Source: Rapana venosa (lineage: Eukaryota; Mollusca; Gastropoda; Neogastropoda; Muricidae). Taken from it: a DNA stretch of 64,000 nucleotides. Under the pieces are notes generated by a model. It searched no databases and was not told where the DNA came from. It worked only from the letters and a program-made list of their open reading frames with translations. Below are positions 47,857-57,505 of the stretch, piece after piece. The translations under genes were made by a program, and so were the position numbers. Location: assembly GCA_028751875.1 (NCBI GenBank), contig CM054140.1, forward strand, positions 12,175,485-12,239,484, read 5' to 3'. Within the stretch, counting starts at the first letter, position 1, and every line of letters begins with the position of its first letter.

Positions 47857-50800
47857 TTTTGCTGTATGGCGTCTCTTACCAATGACTTGGAATGCAATGC
47901 AAGTACGCACACATTCTTACCTGGTCAACGACGTGCAAAATGCCATTGCAGGCCTCCAAGTTGGTGCGAACAATGGGTGCACACTGCGCCGTCATCACAT
48001 GGTGATCTCCGAATGGAAACTGAAACACACCACCAAGTCAAGTACAGTTTTCTTCTTCTTCTTTGTCAGATGCTCAGACAGCAACTATTCTTGCTTGTCA
48101 TATGAGCAGAAAATGTGTTGCGCTGCCGTTAAACACCTGACAAGTCAGGCCCAGCGCATTTGACTTAGACAGCAACTATTCTTGTTTGTCATATGGGTGA
48201 AAACAGGTTGCGCTGCCGTTAAGTCACTGACAAGTCAGGCCCAGCACATTCGACTTTGGAATGAAGTACAGAGTGATTTCCTCATTCATAAAGAAATGGT
48301 ATGAGACCTGGGTTGGCCCAGGCCAAATGCTGTGTCTGTTATTGATGGAAGCAGTGTTCCAAGCCTACACTGAAATGTTGCTATGCTGCTTCAACATTTC
48401 TTAGCTTCTAATTCATTTTTAAAGTCTGTATTTTTAAAAAAAAAAGGATAATGAATAAACAATCATGTGGTTTTTTTTTTCCACATCCAGTCCCCATGTG
48501 CGGAGGCACAGTGGTCGAGTGGTTTAGGCGGTCAACTCGTGATCCAGAGGTCGCGGGTTCGATCCCGCTCGGCTCGGTGTTGTGTCCTTGGGAAAGACAC
48601 TTTACTCCTATTTTCCTCACTCCACCCAGGTGTACAAGTGGGTACCAGCTCTGCTGGGGAAGTATCTGGCGACAGACTAGCGTCCTGTCACAGGGGTGGT
48701 GAAAAACCATCAGTTCGCTTAACGCTACAGAAACCGGGATAAGCTCCGGCTCTATGGGCCTTCTGGCTCGAAAGAACATACTTTTAGTCCCCGAGTGCAT
48801 GCAGTTTTGTGAATTTTGTCATCCATTCCCACCGGCTAAAAACCGAATTAGGATATGCCGACAGGTGAGACTGGTGAGACCAACAACTTCCAACACCTTC
48901 ATAATATCACAAATAAACAAGCGAGTCAGCAGCAAGCTCACCGAGGAGTACTCGTTGATGCGGATTTTGTTGTCCCCATCCAGGGTGCTGAGCTGACGGT
49001 TGTTGTACAGCTGACGGCTGGTCAGGTCTTCAGGAATCACGTGGTAGTTCAGGAGGCCCTGCAGCATCTCCTGGTCTCCTGCATCCACCTTCTCCAACAC
49101 TGCCGGTGGCAGGTCCTGACAGAAAAAAAAATCCAATAATGATTGCTGTTATTGAAGGTTTTTTTTAAAGAAATATAAGGCGGAAGGGGGTGGGGGTGGT
49201 TGAGATGTTCACCTGCCTAATAAGTAGACTGTGCAGTTCTGGGTTTGACTCCCAGCCTTGCCCTTTCTTCCCAGTTGGGAAAATCGAACTGAATGCCAAG
49301 TTTTTCAGAAGAGACTCTAAACCAGTAGGACCCATTTGCTCTCAGACTTGTACATGTCAAAGACCCCCCCCACAACAGTTGCAATTCGGAAAGAACAGCG
49401 TGGTAACTCTTGACTGTCCTGGAAAAATTTGTAGGTTTAATTCCTAATTGTAGCCCCCCCCACCCCCCCAGTCAGAATGTGGGGGAAAAAACGATTGCAA
49501 ATCCCCCCCCCCCCTCCCAAAAAAACCACCCCAACTCACAACTGGTGAACCTAAGAGCTCCAGCACAGGAACGGTAAAACAAAAAAAACAAAGAAAATAT
49601 TAATGCTAAGAAAGAGAGAAAAAAAAAGCAACAAACTCACATTCCATTCTAAAAAAAAATCACTTTTTAAAAAAATTACAAGAAGTGTTAAAGATCAGTG
49701 CAACACAGAACAGCGCAATGTAACGAAACAGAGTGTAACATAACATATATAAAAAAAACCCAAACCAACCCACAGACAACATAACTGCTTCTCTGACCTG
49801 CAGAGCCTGATTGGAGGGGGCGAAGATGGTGAGGTTTTCAGCCTTCTGCAGGGTGGGGATCATCCCTGCCTTGCCCACCAGACTCACCAGCTCCGTCAGC
49901 TCTCTCTCCTTCGCCACCGACACCAGGTCCAGAGCTGAAACAGGGGATGCACTGTTGTATCTTTATTCACTCTTTTTTCCCATTCATTCCTTGGCTAGGC
50001 CTCTGAGGTTCGTTCACCAATGGTGAGACCGTGCGATTGTTTTTGCACACCTTGCAGGTATGCTGGGGACAGCAGCTAGAAAGAAATCTTGCAATGACTG
50101 AAAACAGTATACAATACAATACAAAACAATACAATGCAATAAACGTAAGCATGCGCACATACACACACATACACAAGCACACGCATACAAGCACACACAC
50201 ACAAGAACACAAACACACAAAGATACAAAAGACGCACACGTATGCACCAACACACACACACAAACACACACATGCTTTGTGAATTATTTATGTGATTCAT
50301 TTGTCACTCTGTGTGTGTGTGTGTGTGTGTGCATGCGTGCATGTGTGCTTACATGTGTGCATGTGTGTATGCAGTATCTGTATATATATCAGCATATCCA
50401 CATTACTAAATCTTAATGTGAGCCTGTCTAAACACAAATGCATTCATATATCTTTGCACATAATTATATATCAGTGCATATGGGCACATACCTATATAGA
50501 TAACTATCATATACTATCTATTCCCGAAGTTCGAATGCAGCTACCTTCATGGTGGGCAAAAACGGTCACATACAAAGCGTCTCACCAATGGCGAACCTCA
50601 GAGCTCTAACTGAGGAATGGGAAAAAACCCCAACAACAACAAAAAACCTTTAAAAAAAAACCCAACCAAAAAACTATCTCTTTATACCACATTTTTTCTC
50701 TTTTCTTGCTAATGATGACCACTTACCATCATCGGGAATCATCAAGGCATCAATGACATGCAGCACTCCATTGGTGGCCATGACGTCAGCGCGGACGACT

Positions 50801-52861
50801 TGTGCCTCGTTGACGAACACTTTGTTGTCCTCTGTGCGCGTGAGGTTGACGAAGTTGCCCAGGATGTTGCGTGACTTGGCGCGGCCTTGGATGACCGTGG
50901 AACAGATCACGTGGGGGAGGACATGGTGCTTGATCACCTCTGCAATAAAGAAATGGGGGGGGGGGGGGAAAGAGAACGAAAAAAAAAGAAAAAAGGAAAG
51001 AAGAAAAATGAACTTGTAATAGTTGTCATACAAATGTTCATGAGATTAATTACAAACGTGTTGTTTTTTTTTTCTTCAAAATATTAAATGTTATGTCCCA
51101 GTAGTTTTTCTGTATTGTTTCATGTTTTATATATGACACTATGTACCAAACTTGTAAAATGTTAAATTATTATAATAAAAGGAATAACAACGTTACAATG
51201 ATTTTTCTCTCTGTTTATCTAAGTAGTATTAGATTTTAATTGGTGCAGCTCTAAAGATGATTACAGATAGCTGATAAAGAGATGTACACTTTCATTGATA
51301 TTGGATTTGCTTCAGTTTCATTTCTGATGAGAAAACAGATCAATATATATATATATTTTTTTTTTTTGGTGTGCCTTGTATATTGCAGGGTAGTAATCGC
51401 ACTATTCTGATGGTTTGGTGGGATATCTTTACTGGATTTTTGTGTGACAGCATAGAAAAGGAAAAGCACTGACTGACAGGTATACTGCTCTGTTTTAGAT
51501 ATGACAAACATTGATTGAGGATGATGATAAAATTGTTGGCAATGACAGATGATGGGAGATAAGGGACACTGAACTGACAACAGCAATGAAAACAGTAACA
51601 GAAACAAAAATAGCAACAGTAAAAACAGAACAGCTCCAGTAGTGTTAGAAAGATAACAGCAAAAGTAGCAACAACAATGACACACAAAATGTGCTGAAAT
51701 GAAAATGTACGAAAAATAATCCTACACAGAGGCTTTGCCACAAATATATCTGTACAGACAACCACAAACCATAAAAACAAACTCACAATGTCAGTTATGG
51801 CAAAGAAATAGGTCTTACACCTCAAAGGCAGCAAAGTTTTATACATATAGTACATCCTTATCCATACAAAACATAAAAACAAACAATCAATTTATGGCAA
51901 AAACACAGGTCTTCTGCTTCAACAAAAGGGAACATTTATCCTCATCCACAAATCTTTTGCATCAAAGAAAAAGAAGATAATATCCTTCTTAAAAGAAACC
52001 CAGACATACAAACACACAAAATCAAAAACAGTAAAGAGATAGGTCCCATGCTTTAAGGAAAGTGAAGGTATATCCTTTTCCAGCTCTCTCATCACAGATG
52101 CAACAGCTTACTGCAAAAAACATATGAACAGACACTGAGAGACAGAGAAAGAGAAGTGGTGACTTGTTCACACAAACTACATACCCCCCACCCCCCCAAA
52201 CCCCCCCCACAACAACAAACCCACCAAAAGAACCCCACCACCCAAAACAAACCAGCTCCACAAACTACATACATCATCTACTTGTAAACGATCACAAACA
52301 CTCACTCTCCAGGCACTTGGGGTCTCCTCGGAGCAGACGGTCCAACATCCGTGGTTCCAGATTCTGGAAGGCAGCATTGGTGGGGGCAAACAGCGTGAAC
52401 TTGCCGTCCCCTTTAAATTCCGGTACCAGGTTGGCACGTCCCAGAGCTGTCCGCACAGTGACACAGGAAATGAGTGACACACATGCAACAGTGGATGGAG
52501 GATTTGTCAGGTTTGAAAAATGAGCGTGGCTGGTTTTATGATTCATAATGGGACACGTGTAAGGAAATTTAAGATTGGTTGACATATGAGCAAGTTTATA
52601 AACAGAAAATACCATTTACTTACAAAAAAAAAGAAAGGTTTAGAGAGGGTGACATGAAATAATTCACAGTTGAAGATGTGATCGATTCAAGAATAAAGTC
52701 AGTTGGGTACATCATTATTACAGCTCTTACTACTTCTCAGTTAATCTGTAGCTGCTGTTACTCTTCCTTTTGCCAACAAATAGTAATTGTATCTCAATCA
52801 CGCAATAAGTTTTTACTCCCCAAAAATGTGTACCTCTGTCTCTTACACACACACACACACA

Positions 52862-52913
<52 letters not shown>

Positions 52914-55272
52914 CACACCACCCACTCACCCACACACCACCTACCCACTCACCCACCCACTCACACACCACCCACACCACCTACCCACTCACCCACCCAC
53001 TCACACACCACCCCACCACCTACCCACTCACACCCACACCACCTACCCACTCACCCACCCACCCACTCACACCACCTACCCACTCACCCACCCACACCAC
53101 CTACCCACTCACACCACCTACCCACTCACCCACCCACACCACCTACCTACCCACCTCTATTATAATAATGATTATTGTAATCTTATTTGACTTATCTTGC
53201 TTTGATAGTTATTATGTGAACAAGTCATTTTTAAAAAAGCGGCTATTTGAAAAGTATGAGCGCATAAAAAGCACACGTTTGCTGGGTGGAGGAGGAGAGG
53301 AGGGAGGTCATTGAAGGTAATATTGTCAGTAATGACGAATGCCTAGTATTTTCTAACGTTTTATTCCTGTACCTTTTTATTATCTAAAGTATAAATGTGA
53401 AAGAATGGATGAAACAGTAGGTGAAGTAATTTGTTTGTCCTGACGTTTTATGATTTTCTTTTTTTAATTCTTAAAACATTTTTATTTAAATGTGTGTGTG
53501 GACGTGAACGCGCACGCGCTCAGGTGTGCATGAGTATGTGTGTGCGTGTATATGTATATGTGGTAATTTGTATTTTCAATGTATTTCCTTATCGATTCTT
53601 TCCTCTTTTTTTACTGGTTTAATTTAATGGTAAATGATGCAATAATGTAGTGTCTTAGTATAATCATTACGAAATTTGTTCTTAGATAGATGGCTTGATG
53701 AAAAAAAGCAAATGCATTGCTTATTCAATGTACCATCAGGAAATAAATTTTGACTTGACATGACTTGACTTGACTACCCACTCACCCACACATCCACACA
53801 CCCCCACCTGTCTTGAGGAAGGAGAAGTCCTCCTCCCTCTGGATGACGTCCAGAAGGGTCATGGTGACAGTGGGCACCACACGCTCCACTGTGTGGATCA
53901 CCCCGTTAGAGGCCATGTGGTCTGTGGAGGTCACCTTCACACAGTTGGCCGTCGTCAGCTTGTCCGGCCGCGAGTAGAAGTTAATCCTGCCAAGGGGACA
54001 TGGATAGATTTTTAAAAAATACTTTAAAAAAAGTTGTTGGATACACTTGTCTTTATGATTCTTCTCAATTTTTTGGTTTGAAAATGTCTCTTTCTCACTT
54101 TTTTGGGGGTGATTTGAAGCCCATCACCAAGACAGCTGTTTGAGGAGATTTTCCCCCCCCCCCTTGGAGTCAACATCAGTCCTGACTCTCAACTCTTCTT
54201 AAAGTCCTATGTATGAGACTATAAACCAAGGCCTTGTGTACATGCACACACGTTACATCTTGTACACAGGTAAAAACCTGTTCTGCCTTTTGGAAGAGTA
54301 GGCCATAGCGTGGTAGTAGGAATGGATCACAATGTAAACTCCCTCCCCCCTTCCCCCCCAAAAAAACAACTGCACACACACTGGTATTGTGTTTAGAAAT
54401 GTTCGCCAAAGTTGGAATGTGGCTACCTTAATGGTTGCAAATACATTGGTGGACCTAGCTTGGAGCTCTAGCTCAGGAATGAACAGAAAACAAACACCCC
54501 CCCCCCCCCCCCCCCCCCCCCCACTACCACCACCCGCTACCACCCCCGACACCCCCCCCCCCCCCCCCACTACCACCACCCGCTACCACCCCGACACCCC
54601 CACCCCTCCAAAAAAAAGAAAACCATCAAAAATCGCAAAAAACACACCGGCCATGCAGCAGTAAACTCCATGAAGAAAAAAAGACAAAGAAACACATTTC
54701 TGCAACCACAGTGGGCAGGCAAATCCAACATCACTGTCAAAAGTGCTAAATCTGGCATCCCCCCCTTTCCTTTCATGGAGACCAAGAGCAGTCAGTTCCT
54801 GCTATAATTAGCACTAGCTGGCCCCAGCTGGGCTGGGATGGAATGAGTAGCAGCTGAAAGTGGGAGAAACTGACAGCTAGCTGTGCAATCTTCTTCACAA
54901 TAAATACAAAAAAAAGAAAAGTCTCCACCCACCTGACAGTGGAGTCGTAAGGACTGGCCGTCTGCAGCAGCTCCTCATCACCGAAGGAGGAGGCTCGGCG
55001 AGGTCCTGGCACGATATGCCCCAGCAGAACAGCCTGCAGGTCGTCCTCCATCTTGTCCAGCATGGGCCGGGAGATCATCAGAGCTCCAGGGTGGTCCTGC
55101 TGAAGCGTCAGCCCGGGGCCTGTGGGCAAGGGGAAGCCCCCATCCACAGGGGCAAAGACGGTGAAGTTGCCTCGGGTCAGTTCTTCATTCAGCCCCACGA
55201 TCTTGACGGCCTTCAGGAAGTCGTTGAGGCCCAGGTCCTCGGCTGTGGTGAGGAGGTCGTCCATGCGGAGTC
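41871..55272 (-). CDS. Four-FAS1-domain matrix protein (TGFBI/periostin-like), 5' end missing
   Basis: Secreted-type matrix/adhesion protein by family. Join on the minus strand: 55272-54933, 53986-53808, 52446-52306, 50939-50727, 49934-49798, 49115-48942, 48019-47921, 46686-46540, 43269-43179, 42094-41871; all phases agree and give 581 residues to TGA. FAS1 H1 motifs: TVFAPVDGGF, FTLFAPTNAAF, LTIFAPSNQAL, FTIFAPNNKAF. H2 motifs: GVIHTVERVV, GVLHVIDALM, GILHVVDQVL, GVVHGIDAVL. Domains run at about residues 1-165, 166-290, 291-432 and 433-575. Only domain 3 keeps the YH pair (LNYHVIP); domains 1, 2 and 4 have GH, HH and MH. No C-terminal RGD is present, unlike TGFBI. Signal peptide and EMI region were not found; they probably lie upstream or in the sequence gap. 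Confidence 0.92.
42110..42765. repeat. ~55-bp minisatellite beside the last FAS1 exon
   Basis: About 12 diverged units of the pattern 'AGTTTGTCAATAGTGTAAAA' + 'TTTCTGGGAAAA' + 'TCTTATATTGAAA', starting within about 20 bases of the acceptor at 42095. Divergence rises toward 42760, suggesting that the exon-proximal units are the youngest. Confidence 0.85.
42793..43078 (+). mobile_element. SINE-C, intact, tRNA-like head plus 5S rRNA-like module
   Basis: A 286-bp element flanked by a perfect 13-bp target-site duplication TACTATACCAATC (42780-42792, 43079-43091). Head 42793-42832 has a tRNA A-box-like TAGCTCAGTGGTCGGAGC. Positions 42836-42884 read AAGTTAAGCAGCGTCG ... TTGGATGGGTGACCG, matching the 5S rRNA internal promoter (A box, intermediate element and C box) in order and spacing. 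The rest ends in GGGACACCTTTAC. It lies in a FAS1 gene intron, antisense to the gene. Confidence 0.88.
43125..43178. repeat. (CAGA)n microsatellite at a donor site
   Basis: Runs of CAGA/GACA (GTCT on the minus strand) directly abutting the 5' splice site of the FAS1 exon at 43179-43269. Confidence 0.92.
43179..43269 (-). CDS. FAS1 gene exon with donor inside a tetranucleotide repeat
   Basis: Acceptor GGTTCCAG; 30 codons plus one base: AFTELGKERLKDLEND... to MHVYH, the middle of FAS1 domain 4. Phase and homology force the donor to be G|GTCTGT, which is the first unit of a (GTCT)n tract (43142-43178). The next exon completes the split codon correctly. Confidence 0.85.
43435..43705 (+). repeat. 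Repeat G, second copy
   Basis: Collinear with 4069-4330: 'GGGGCCTGTCAGTTTAAATA', 'GTGCTAGGAATTTC', 'TTTTCTGCCTTCTTG', 'GGGCCTGACTTGCCAGG'. Confidence 0.6.
43708..43890. repeat. (GT)n tract and poly-G run
   Basis: GT/GCGT repeat at 43708-43782 and an almost pure G run at about 43855-43885. Such runs are prone to assembly error. Confidence 0.9.
44155..45475 (-). mobile_element. RNase H-bearing LINE fragment 1
   Basis: Minus strand: 45470-44985 encodes a C-terminal reverse-transcriptase 'thumb/connection' region (ANVR-free; e.g. PKYLLRKLQSTDCRAYKLALG, LPVHASCIKTY), then an RNase H start VFTDGSVVNNNAGAAY (44920-44870) with TAELVAILMAL, and a worn C-terminal region with CICGHSVTVDHILICSMLK (44265-44205). 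RNase H places it near the I/Jockey/R1 side of LINEs. Frames are broken repeatedly. Confidence 0.75.
45535..45590. repeat. A-rich tract between two LINE fragments
   Basis: AAAAAAAACGGG followed by a long A run (45560-45583) separates the two RNase H LINE fragments; it may mark the 3' end of the upstream copy. Confidence 0.6.
45685..46175 (-). mobile_element. RNase H-bearing LINE fragment 2
   Basis: An open stretch encodes NEWADRAAKKGAKHGRDAIE (end of RNase H) through VFTSRRINTLFYRMKLNAL to KCLCGENITNTHILFDCQ, the zinc-finger tail. It overlaps in content with 44400-44205, so it is a second copy of a related element in the same orientation. Confidence 0.75.
46540..46686 (-). CDS. FAS1 gene exon, start of domain 4
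   Basis: 49 codons between acceptor GCTGTAG and donor GTAAAC: VLLPPQGNVVDVLAANPEF ... FTIFAPNNK. The first residues finish the H2 strand of domain 3. Its acceptor is the first unit of a tandem array. Confidence 0.92.
46684..47135. repeat. ~41-bp minisatellite containing the 3' splice site
   Basis: Eleven units of 'CACCTGCAGCATTGACAGAC' + 'TGGTTAACTGATCTGATGTAA'. On the minus strand each unit reads ...AGTTAACCAGTCTGTCAATGCTGCAG|GTG..., and the unit touching the exon is the actual acceptor (CTGTAG|GTG). Confidence 0.92.
47230..47660 (-). mobile_element. LINE 3' UTR copy in a FAS1 intron
   Basis: (GACAAT)n at 47248-47262, then 'TTTTATTTCGAGGATAATGA', 'ACATCCAGTCCCTGCCC' and an A/C-rich stretch complementary to the T/G-rich region of the copies at 27690 and 34060. 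Phe/Cys-rich minus-strand frames are artefacts of this composition. Confidence 0.7.
47815..47856. repeat. (TG)n microsatellite
   Basis: About 19 TG units, 65 bases from the FAS1 exon at 47921-48019. Confidence 0.95.
47921..48019 (-). CDS. FAS1 gene exon, end of domain 3
   Basis: 33 codons, phase 0 at both ends, acceptor GTGTTTCAG, donor GTAAGA. Encodes FPFGDHHVMTAQCAPIVRTN and the H2 motif GILHVVDQ. Confidence 0.92.
48060..48250 (-). repeat. Repeat G 3' part, duplicated in tandem
   Basis: Two ~95-bp copies ('GACAGCAACTATTCTTG', 'TTGCGCTGCCGTTAA', 'CTGACAAGTCAGGCCCAGC') joined directly; reverse complement of 4290-4398. Confidence 0.7.
48425..48850 (-). mobile_element. SINE-A split by SINE-B
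   Basis: 48430-48493 ('GGATAATGAATAAACAATCA', 'CACATCCAGTCCCC') and 48784-48850 ('AGTCCCCGAGTGCATGCAG', 'TTTTGTCATCCATTCCCACC') are the two parts of one SINE-A copy around SINE-B. Confidence 0.7.
48494..48783 (+). mobile_element. SINE-B, intact copy
   Basis: A-box-like GTGGTCGAGTGGTTTAGGCG and B-box GGTTCGATCCC at ordinary tRNA spacing, then the 280-bp body shared with 12005-12283. Flanks carry similar 'AGTCCCC(A/G)(T/A)GTGC' words, a probable target-site duplication. Confidence 0.85.
48942..49115 (-). CDS. FAS1 gene exon, middle of domain 3
   Basis: 58 codons, phase 0 at both ends, acceptor TTCTGTCAG, donor GTGAGC. Encodes DLPPAVLEKVDAGDQEM, the YH motif LLNYHVIP and the strand NNRQLSTLDGDNKIRIN. 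Confidence 0.93.
49180..49575 (+). mobile_element. SINE-E, tRNA-headed
   Basis: Head 'GGTTGAGATGTTCACCTGCC' and B-box-like GGGTTTGACTCCC, body 'CTTGCCCTTTCTTCCCAG', 'GAATGCCAAGTTTTTCAG', 'TGCTCTCAGACTTGTACATG', ending in a SINE-D type block. Second copy: 58135-58485. Confidence 0.75.
49798..49934 (-). CDS. FAS1 gene exon, start of domain 3
   Basis: 137 bases, acceptor CTGTTTCAG, weak donor GTCAGA. Encodes LDLVSVAKERELTELVSLV and LTIFAPSNQALQ. Confidence 0.92.
49975..50625. other. SINE-D fragments and CA/GT microsatellites
   Basis: A SINE-D 3' block lies in reverse orientation at 49978-50045 and forward at 50523-50625, bracketing (CA)n at 50150-50275 and (GT)n at 50310-50370. Part of a FAS1 intron. 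Confidence 0.6.
50727..50939 (-). CDS. FAS1 gene exon, second half of domain 2
   Basis: 213 bases, acceptor TTATTGCAG, donor GTAAGT. Encodes VIKHHVLPHVICSTVIQG, FVNEAQVVRADVMATNGV and LHVIDALMIPDD. It carries one Asn-X-Thr site in FVNLTRT. Confidence 0.93.
51000..52300. other. FAS1 intron, no recognised insert
   Basis: AT-rich sequence with a G run at 50956-50968 and C runs near 52187-52209; no coding-like frame beyond composition effects. Confidence 0.5.
52306..52446 (-). CDS. FAS1 gene exon, middle of domain 2
   Basis: 141 bases, acceptor GTGCGGACAG, donor GTGAGT. Encodes LGRANLVPEFKGDGK, the H1 motif FTLFAPTNAAF and LLRGDPKCLE. Confidence 0.93.
52845..53155. repeat. (CA)n and ~21-bp minisatellite rich in donor-like words
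   Basis: (CA)n to about 52910, then units of 'CCACCTACCCACTCACCCA'. The word CACTCAC (GTGAGTG on the minus strand) occurs eleven times. The same words flank the donor of exon 53808-53986 on the far side of an inserted element (53776-53800). Confidence 0.9.
53156..53775 (+). mobile_element. Retroelement 3' part inserted in the minisatellite
   Basis: Unique-looking sequence ending 'GCTTATTCAATGTACCATC' + 'AGGAAATAAATTTTGACTTG' and a (TTGAC)n tail, after which the 'TACCCACTCACCCACAC' pattern resumes. The same ending, with TTTGAC units, occurs at 62630-62720. No coding part remains. Confidence 0.6.
53808..53986 (-). CDS. FAS1 gene exon, end of domain 1 and start of domain 2
   Basis: 179 bases, acceptor CCTTGGCAG, donor GTGGGG. 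Encodes INFYSRPDKLTTANCVKVTS, the H2 motif GVIHTVERVVP and the domain 2 opening LLDVIQREEDFSFLK. Confidence 0.93.
54110..54480 (+). mobile_element. SINE-A body followed by a SINE-D/E 3' block
   Basis: 'GGAGTCAACATCAGTCCTGA', 'GAGACTATAAACCAAGG', 'GTAAAAACCTGTTCTGCC', then from 54405 'CAAAGTTGGAATGTGGCTACC' and 'GGAGCTCTAGCTCAGG'. Confidence 0.6.
54496..54612. repeat. Poly-C tract with a ~43-bp duplication
   Basis: Two long C runs (54497-54521, 54555-54569), each followed by CACTACCACCACCCGCTACC. Consensus length here is probably unreliable. Confidence 0.85.
54779..54892 (+). repeat. Repeat H fragment
   Basis: 'CAGTTCCTGCTATAATTAGC', 'GGCCCCAGCTGGGCTGGG', 'GAGTAGCAGCTGAAAG' match 12430-12530. 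Confidence 0.6.
54933..55272 (-). CDS. FAS1 gene exon, most of domain 1
   Basis: 340 bases, acceptor CATCCTCAG, donor GTGGGT. Encodes MDDLLTTAEDLGLNDFLKAV, the H1 motif FTVFAPVDGGF, and VLLGHIVPGPR. The start needs one base from an upstream exon, so this is not the first exon. The insert after H1 (LPTGPGLTLQQDHPG) is longer than in domains 2-4. Confidence 0.92.
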
Positions 55273-55299
55273 CTGAGGATGTTTTGGGGGATGTTGTTT

Positions 55300-56000
55300 C
55301 CAGTTTTTTAGGCTTAAGAACATGATGTTTAGGAGCTGAGTATTCACGGCAGCTATCCTATTGGGCTGCTACATTCAACATACTCACGCAAGTGCTCAAG
55401 AATACACATTCAAATGCATGGAAACTCTTGTATGTATACACAAATTCATAATTATATAGGTATATACTCATGAGCACACATGAACATATACATGAGCAAG
55501 GATATGTGTGGACACAGAACACCTCCCCCACCCCCCCCCCCCCCCTACATGCAACATAGACATATTTTCCCTACACATGAGTGTGTACATGTATGAGTAA
55601 GGATACATACCACAATGTAAGACAAGAGAGCAAATGAAAATAAAAATGAGGGATTAGAGGGACGGTTGTGGGAGATGGAGAGAAAGAGAAAGACAGAGAC
55701 AGAGACAAACAGAAAGACACTCTCACACACACACAGCACACACACACACACAGACAGACAGACATACAGACAGACAGACAGAGTTCCTACAACAGCACTC
55801 CACTCTGAACAAGGAAAAGATCACGAACATCAAGAACAAAAAAAAAAAGACAAACATCAAAAACAAGGAAAAGATATGAACATTAAAAACAAGGGGAAAA
55901 AACCTGTTCAAAACAATAACACCCCCCCACTCCCCCCAAAACAGCTCAGAAAAATCTTCTTTCCTTCTTTCCCGTCTCCAGCTTTTCCCCCCCACCACCT
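55300..56000. other. FAS1 5' intron, simple repeats before the gap
   Basis: C run (55533-55545), GACA/CA tract (55690-55780) and A-rich DNA. No exon recognised. Confidence 0.5.
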
Positions 56001-56500
56001 NNNNNNNNNNNNNNNNNNNNNNNNNNNNNNNNNNNNNNNNNNNNNNNNNNNNNNNNNNNNNNNNNNNNNNNNNNNNNNNNNNNNNNNNNNNNNNNNNNNN
56101 NNNNNNNNNNNNNNNNNNNNNNNNNNNNNNNNNNNNNNNNNNNNNNNNNNNNNNNNNNNNNNNNNNNNNNNNNNNNNNNNNNNNNNNNNNNNNNNNNNNN
56201 NNNNNNNNNNNNNNNNNNNNNNNNNNNNNNNNNNNNNNNNNNNNNNNNNNNNNNNNNNNNNNNNNNNNNNNNNNNNNNNNNNNNNNNNNNNNNNNNNNNN
56301 NNNNNNNNNNNNNNNNNNNNNNNNNNNNNNNNNNNNNNNNNNNNNNNNNNNNNNNNNNNNNNNNNNNNNNNNNNNNNNNNNNNNNNNNNNNNNNNNNNNN
56401 NNNNNNNNNNNNNNNNNNNNNNNNNNNNNNNNNNNNNNNNNNNNNNNNNNNNNNNNNNNNNNNNNNNNNNNNNNNNNNNNNNNNNNNNNNNNNNNNNNNN
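56001..56500. other. Assembly gap of exactly 500 N
   Basis: A round-number run of N, hence a placeholder; the true length is unknown. It borders a minisatellite, the likely cause, and may hide upstream FAS1 gene exons. Confidence 1.
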
Positions 56501-57135
56501 CAGACAGACAAACAGACCAGGAACACACTGACAGACAGACAAACAGACCAGATACACACTGACAGACAGACAAACAGACCAGATACACACTGACATACAA
56601 ACAGACCAATACACACTGACAGACAGACAAACCAGGGACACACTGACAGACAGACCAGATACACACTGACAGACAGACAAACAGACCAGATACACACTGA
56701 CAGACAGACAAACAGACCAGATACACACTGACAGACAGACAAACAGACCAGATACACACTGACAGACAAACAGAGACCAGATACACACTGACAGACAGAC
56801 AAACAGACCAGATACACACTGACAGACAGACAAACAGACCAGGGACACACTGACAGACAAACAGACCAGATACACACAAACAGACCAGATACACACTGAC
56901 AGACAAACAAACAGACCAGGGACACACTGACAGACAAACAGACCAGATACACACAAACAGACCAGATACACACTGACAGACAAACAAACCAGGAACACAC
57001 TGACAGACAAACAGACCAGATACACACTGACAGACAGACAAACAAACAGACCAGATACACATGGACAGACAGACAAACAGACCAGATACACACTGACAGA
57101 CAGACAAACAGACCAGGAACACACTGACAGACAGA
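56501..57135. repeat. ~31-bp minisatellite
   Basis: About 20 units of 'GACAGACAGACAAACAGACC' + 'AGATACACACT', with 8-12 bp length variants. Long minus-strand frames (Cys/Leu/Ser/Val-rich) across it and the gap are artefacts. Confidence 0.95.
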
Positions 57136-57136
57136 C

Positions 57137-57453
57137 AACAGAGCAGAGACAAGGTGGAGAAAGAAGGACGAAAAGGGGGAAAACGCTTTTGAGAGCGGTG
57201 GTGCGGAAGATGGTACCGGGTATGAGAAAAAGAAAAAGGGGGGAAGGGGGGAGGGAGGGAGGGAGGGAGAGAGAGAGGAGAGAGAGCAGGAGAGAGAGAT
57301 AGAGAGAGAGAAACGACAGAGAGACAGAGACAGAACTGACTGACGGACTGACTGACAGACAAGCAGGCAGGCATGCAGGCAGGTAGGAAGGCAGAGTGAG
57401 AGGTTAGCTAGAGGCTAGCCGATAAGGTAGAGGAGAGAGAGTGGAAGAGAGAA

Positions 57454-57505
<52 letters not shown>

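Noticed and set aside
48494..48560. Functional tRNA gene
   Set aside because: A and B boxes are present, but the 3' half does not fold into a complete acceptor stem and a 280-bp body shared with another copy follows: SINE head.
52678..53314. His/Thr/Pro-rich frames of 170 codons
   Set aside because: Pure translation of (CA)n and the ACCTACCCACTC minisatellite.
55723..57374. Long minus-strand Cys/Leu/Ser/Val-rich open frames of 390-490 codons
   Set aside because: They translate the ~31-bp minisatellite and run through 500 N; three overlapping frames are open at once, as expected for a stop-free tandem repeat.
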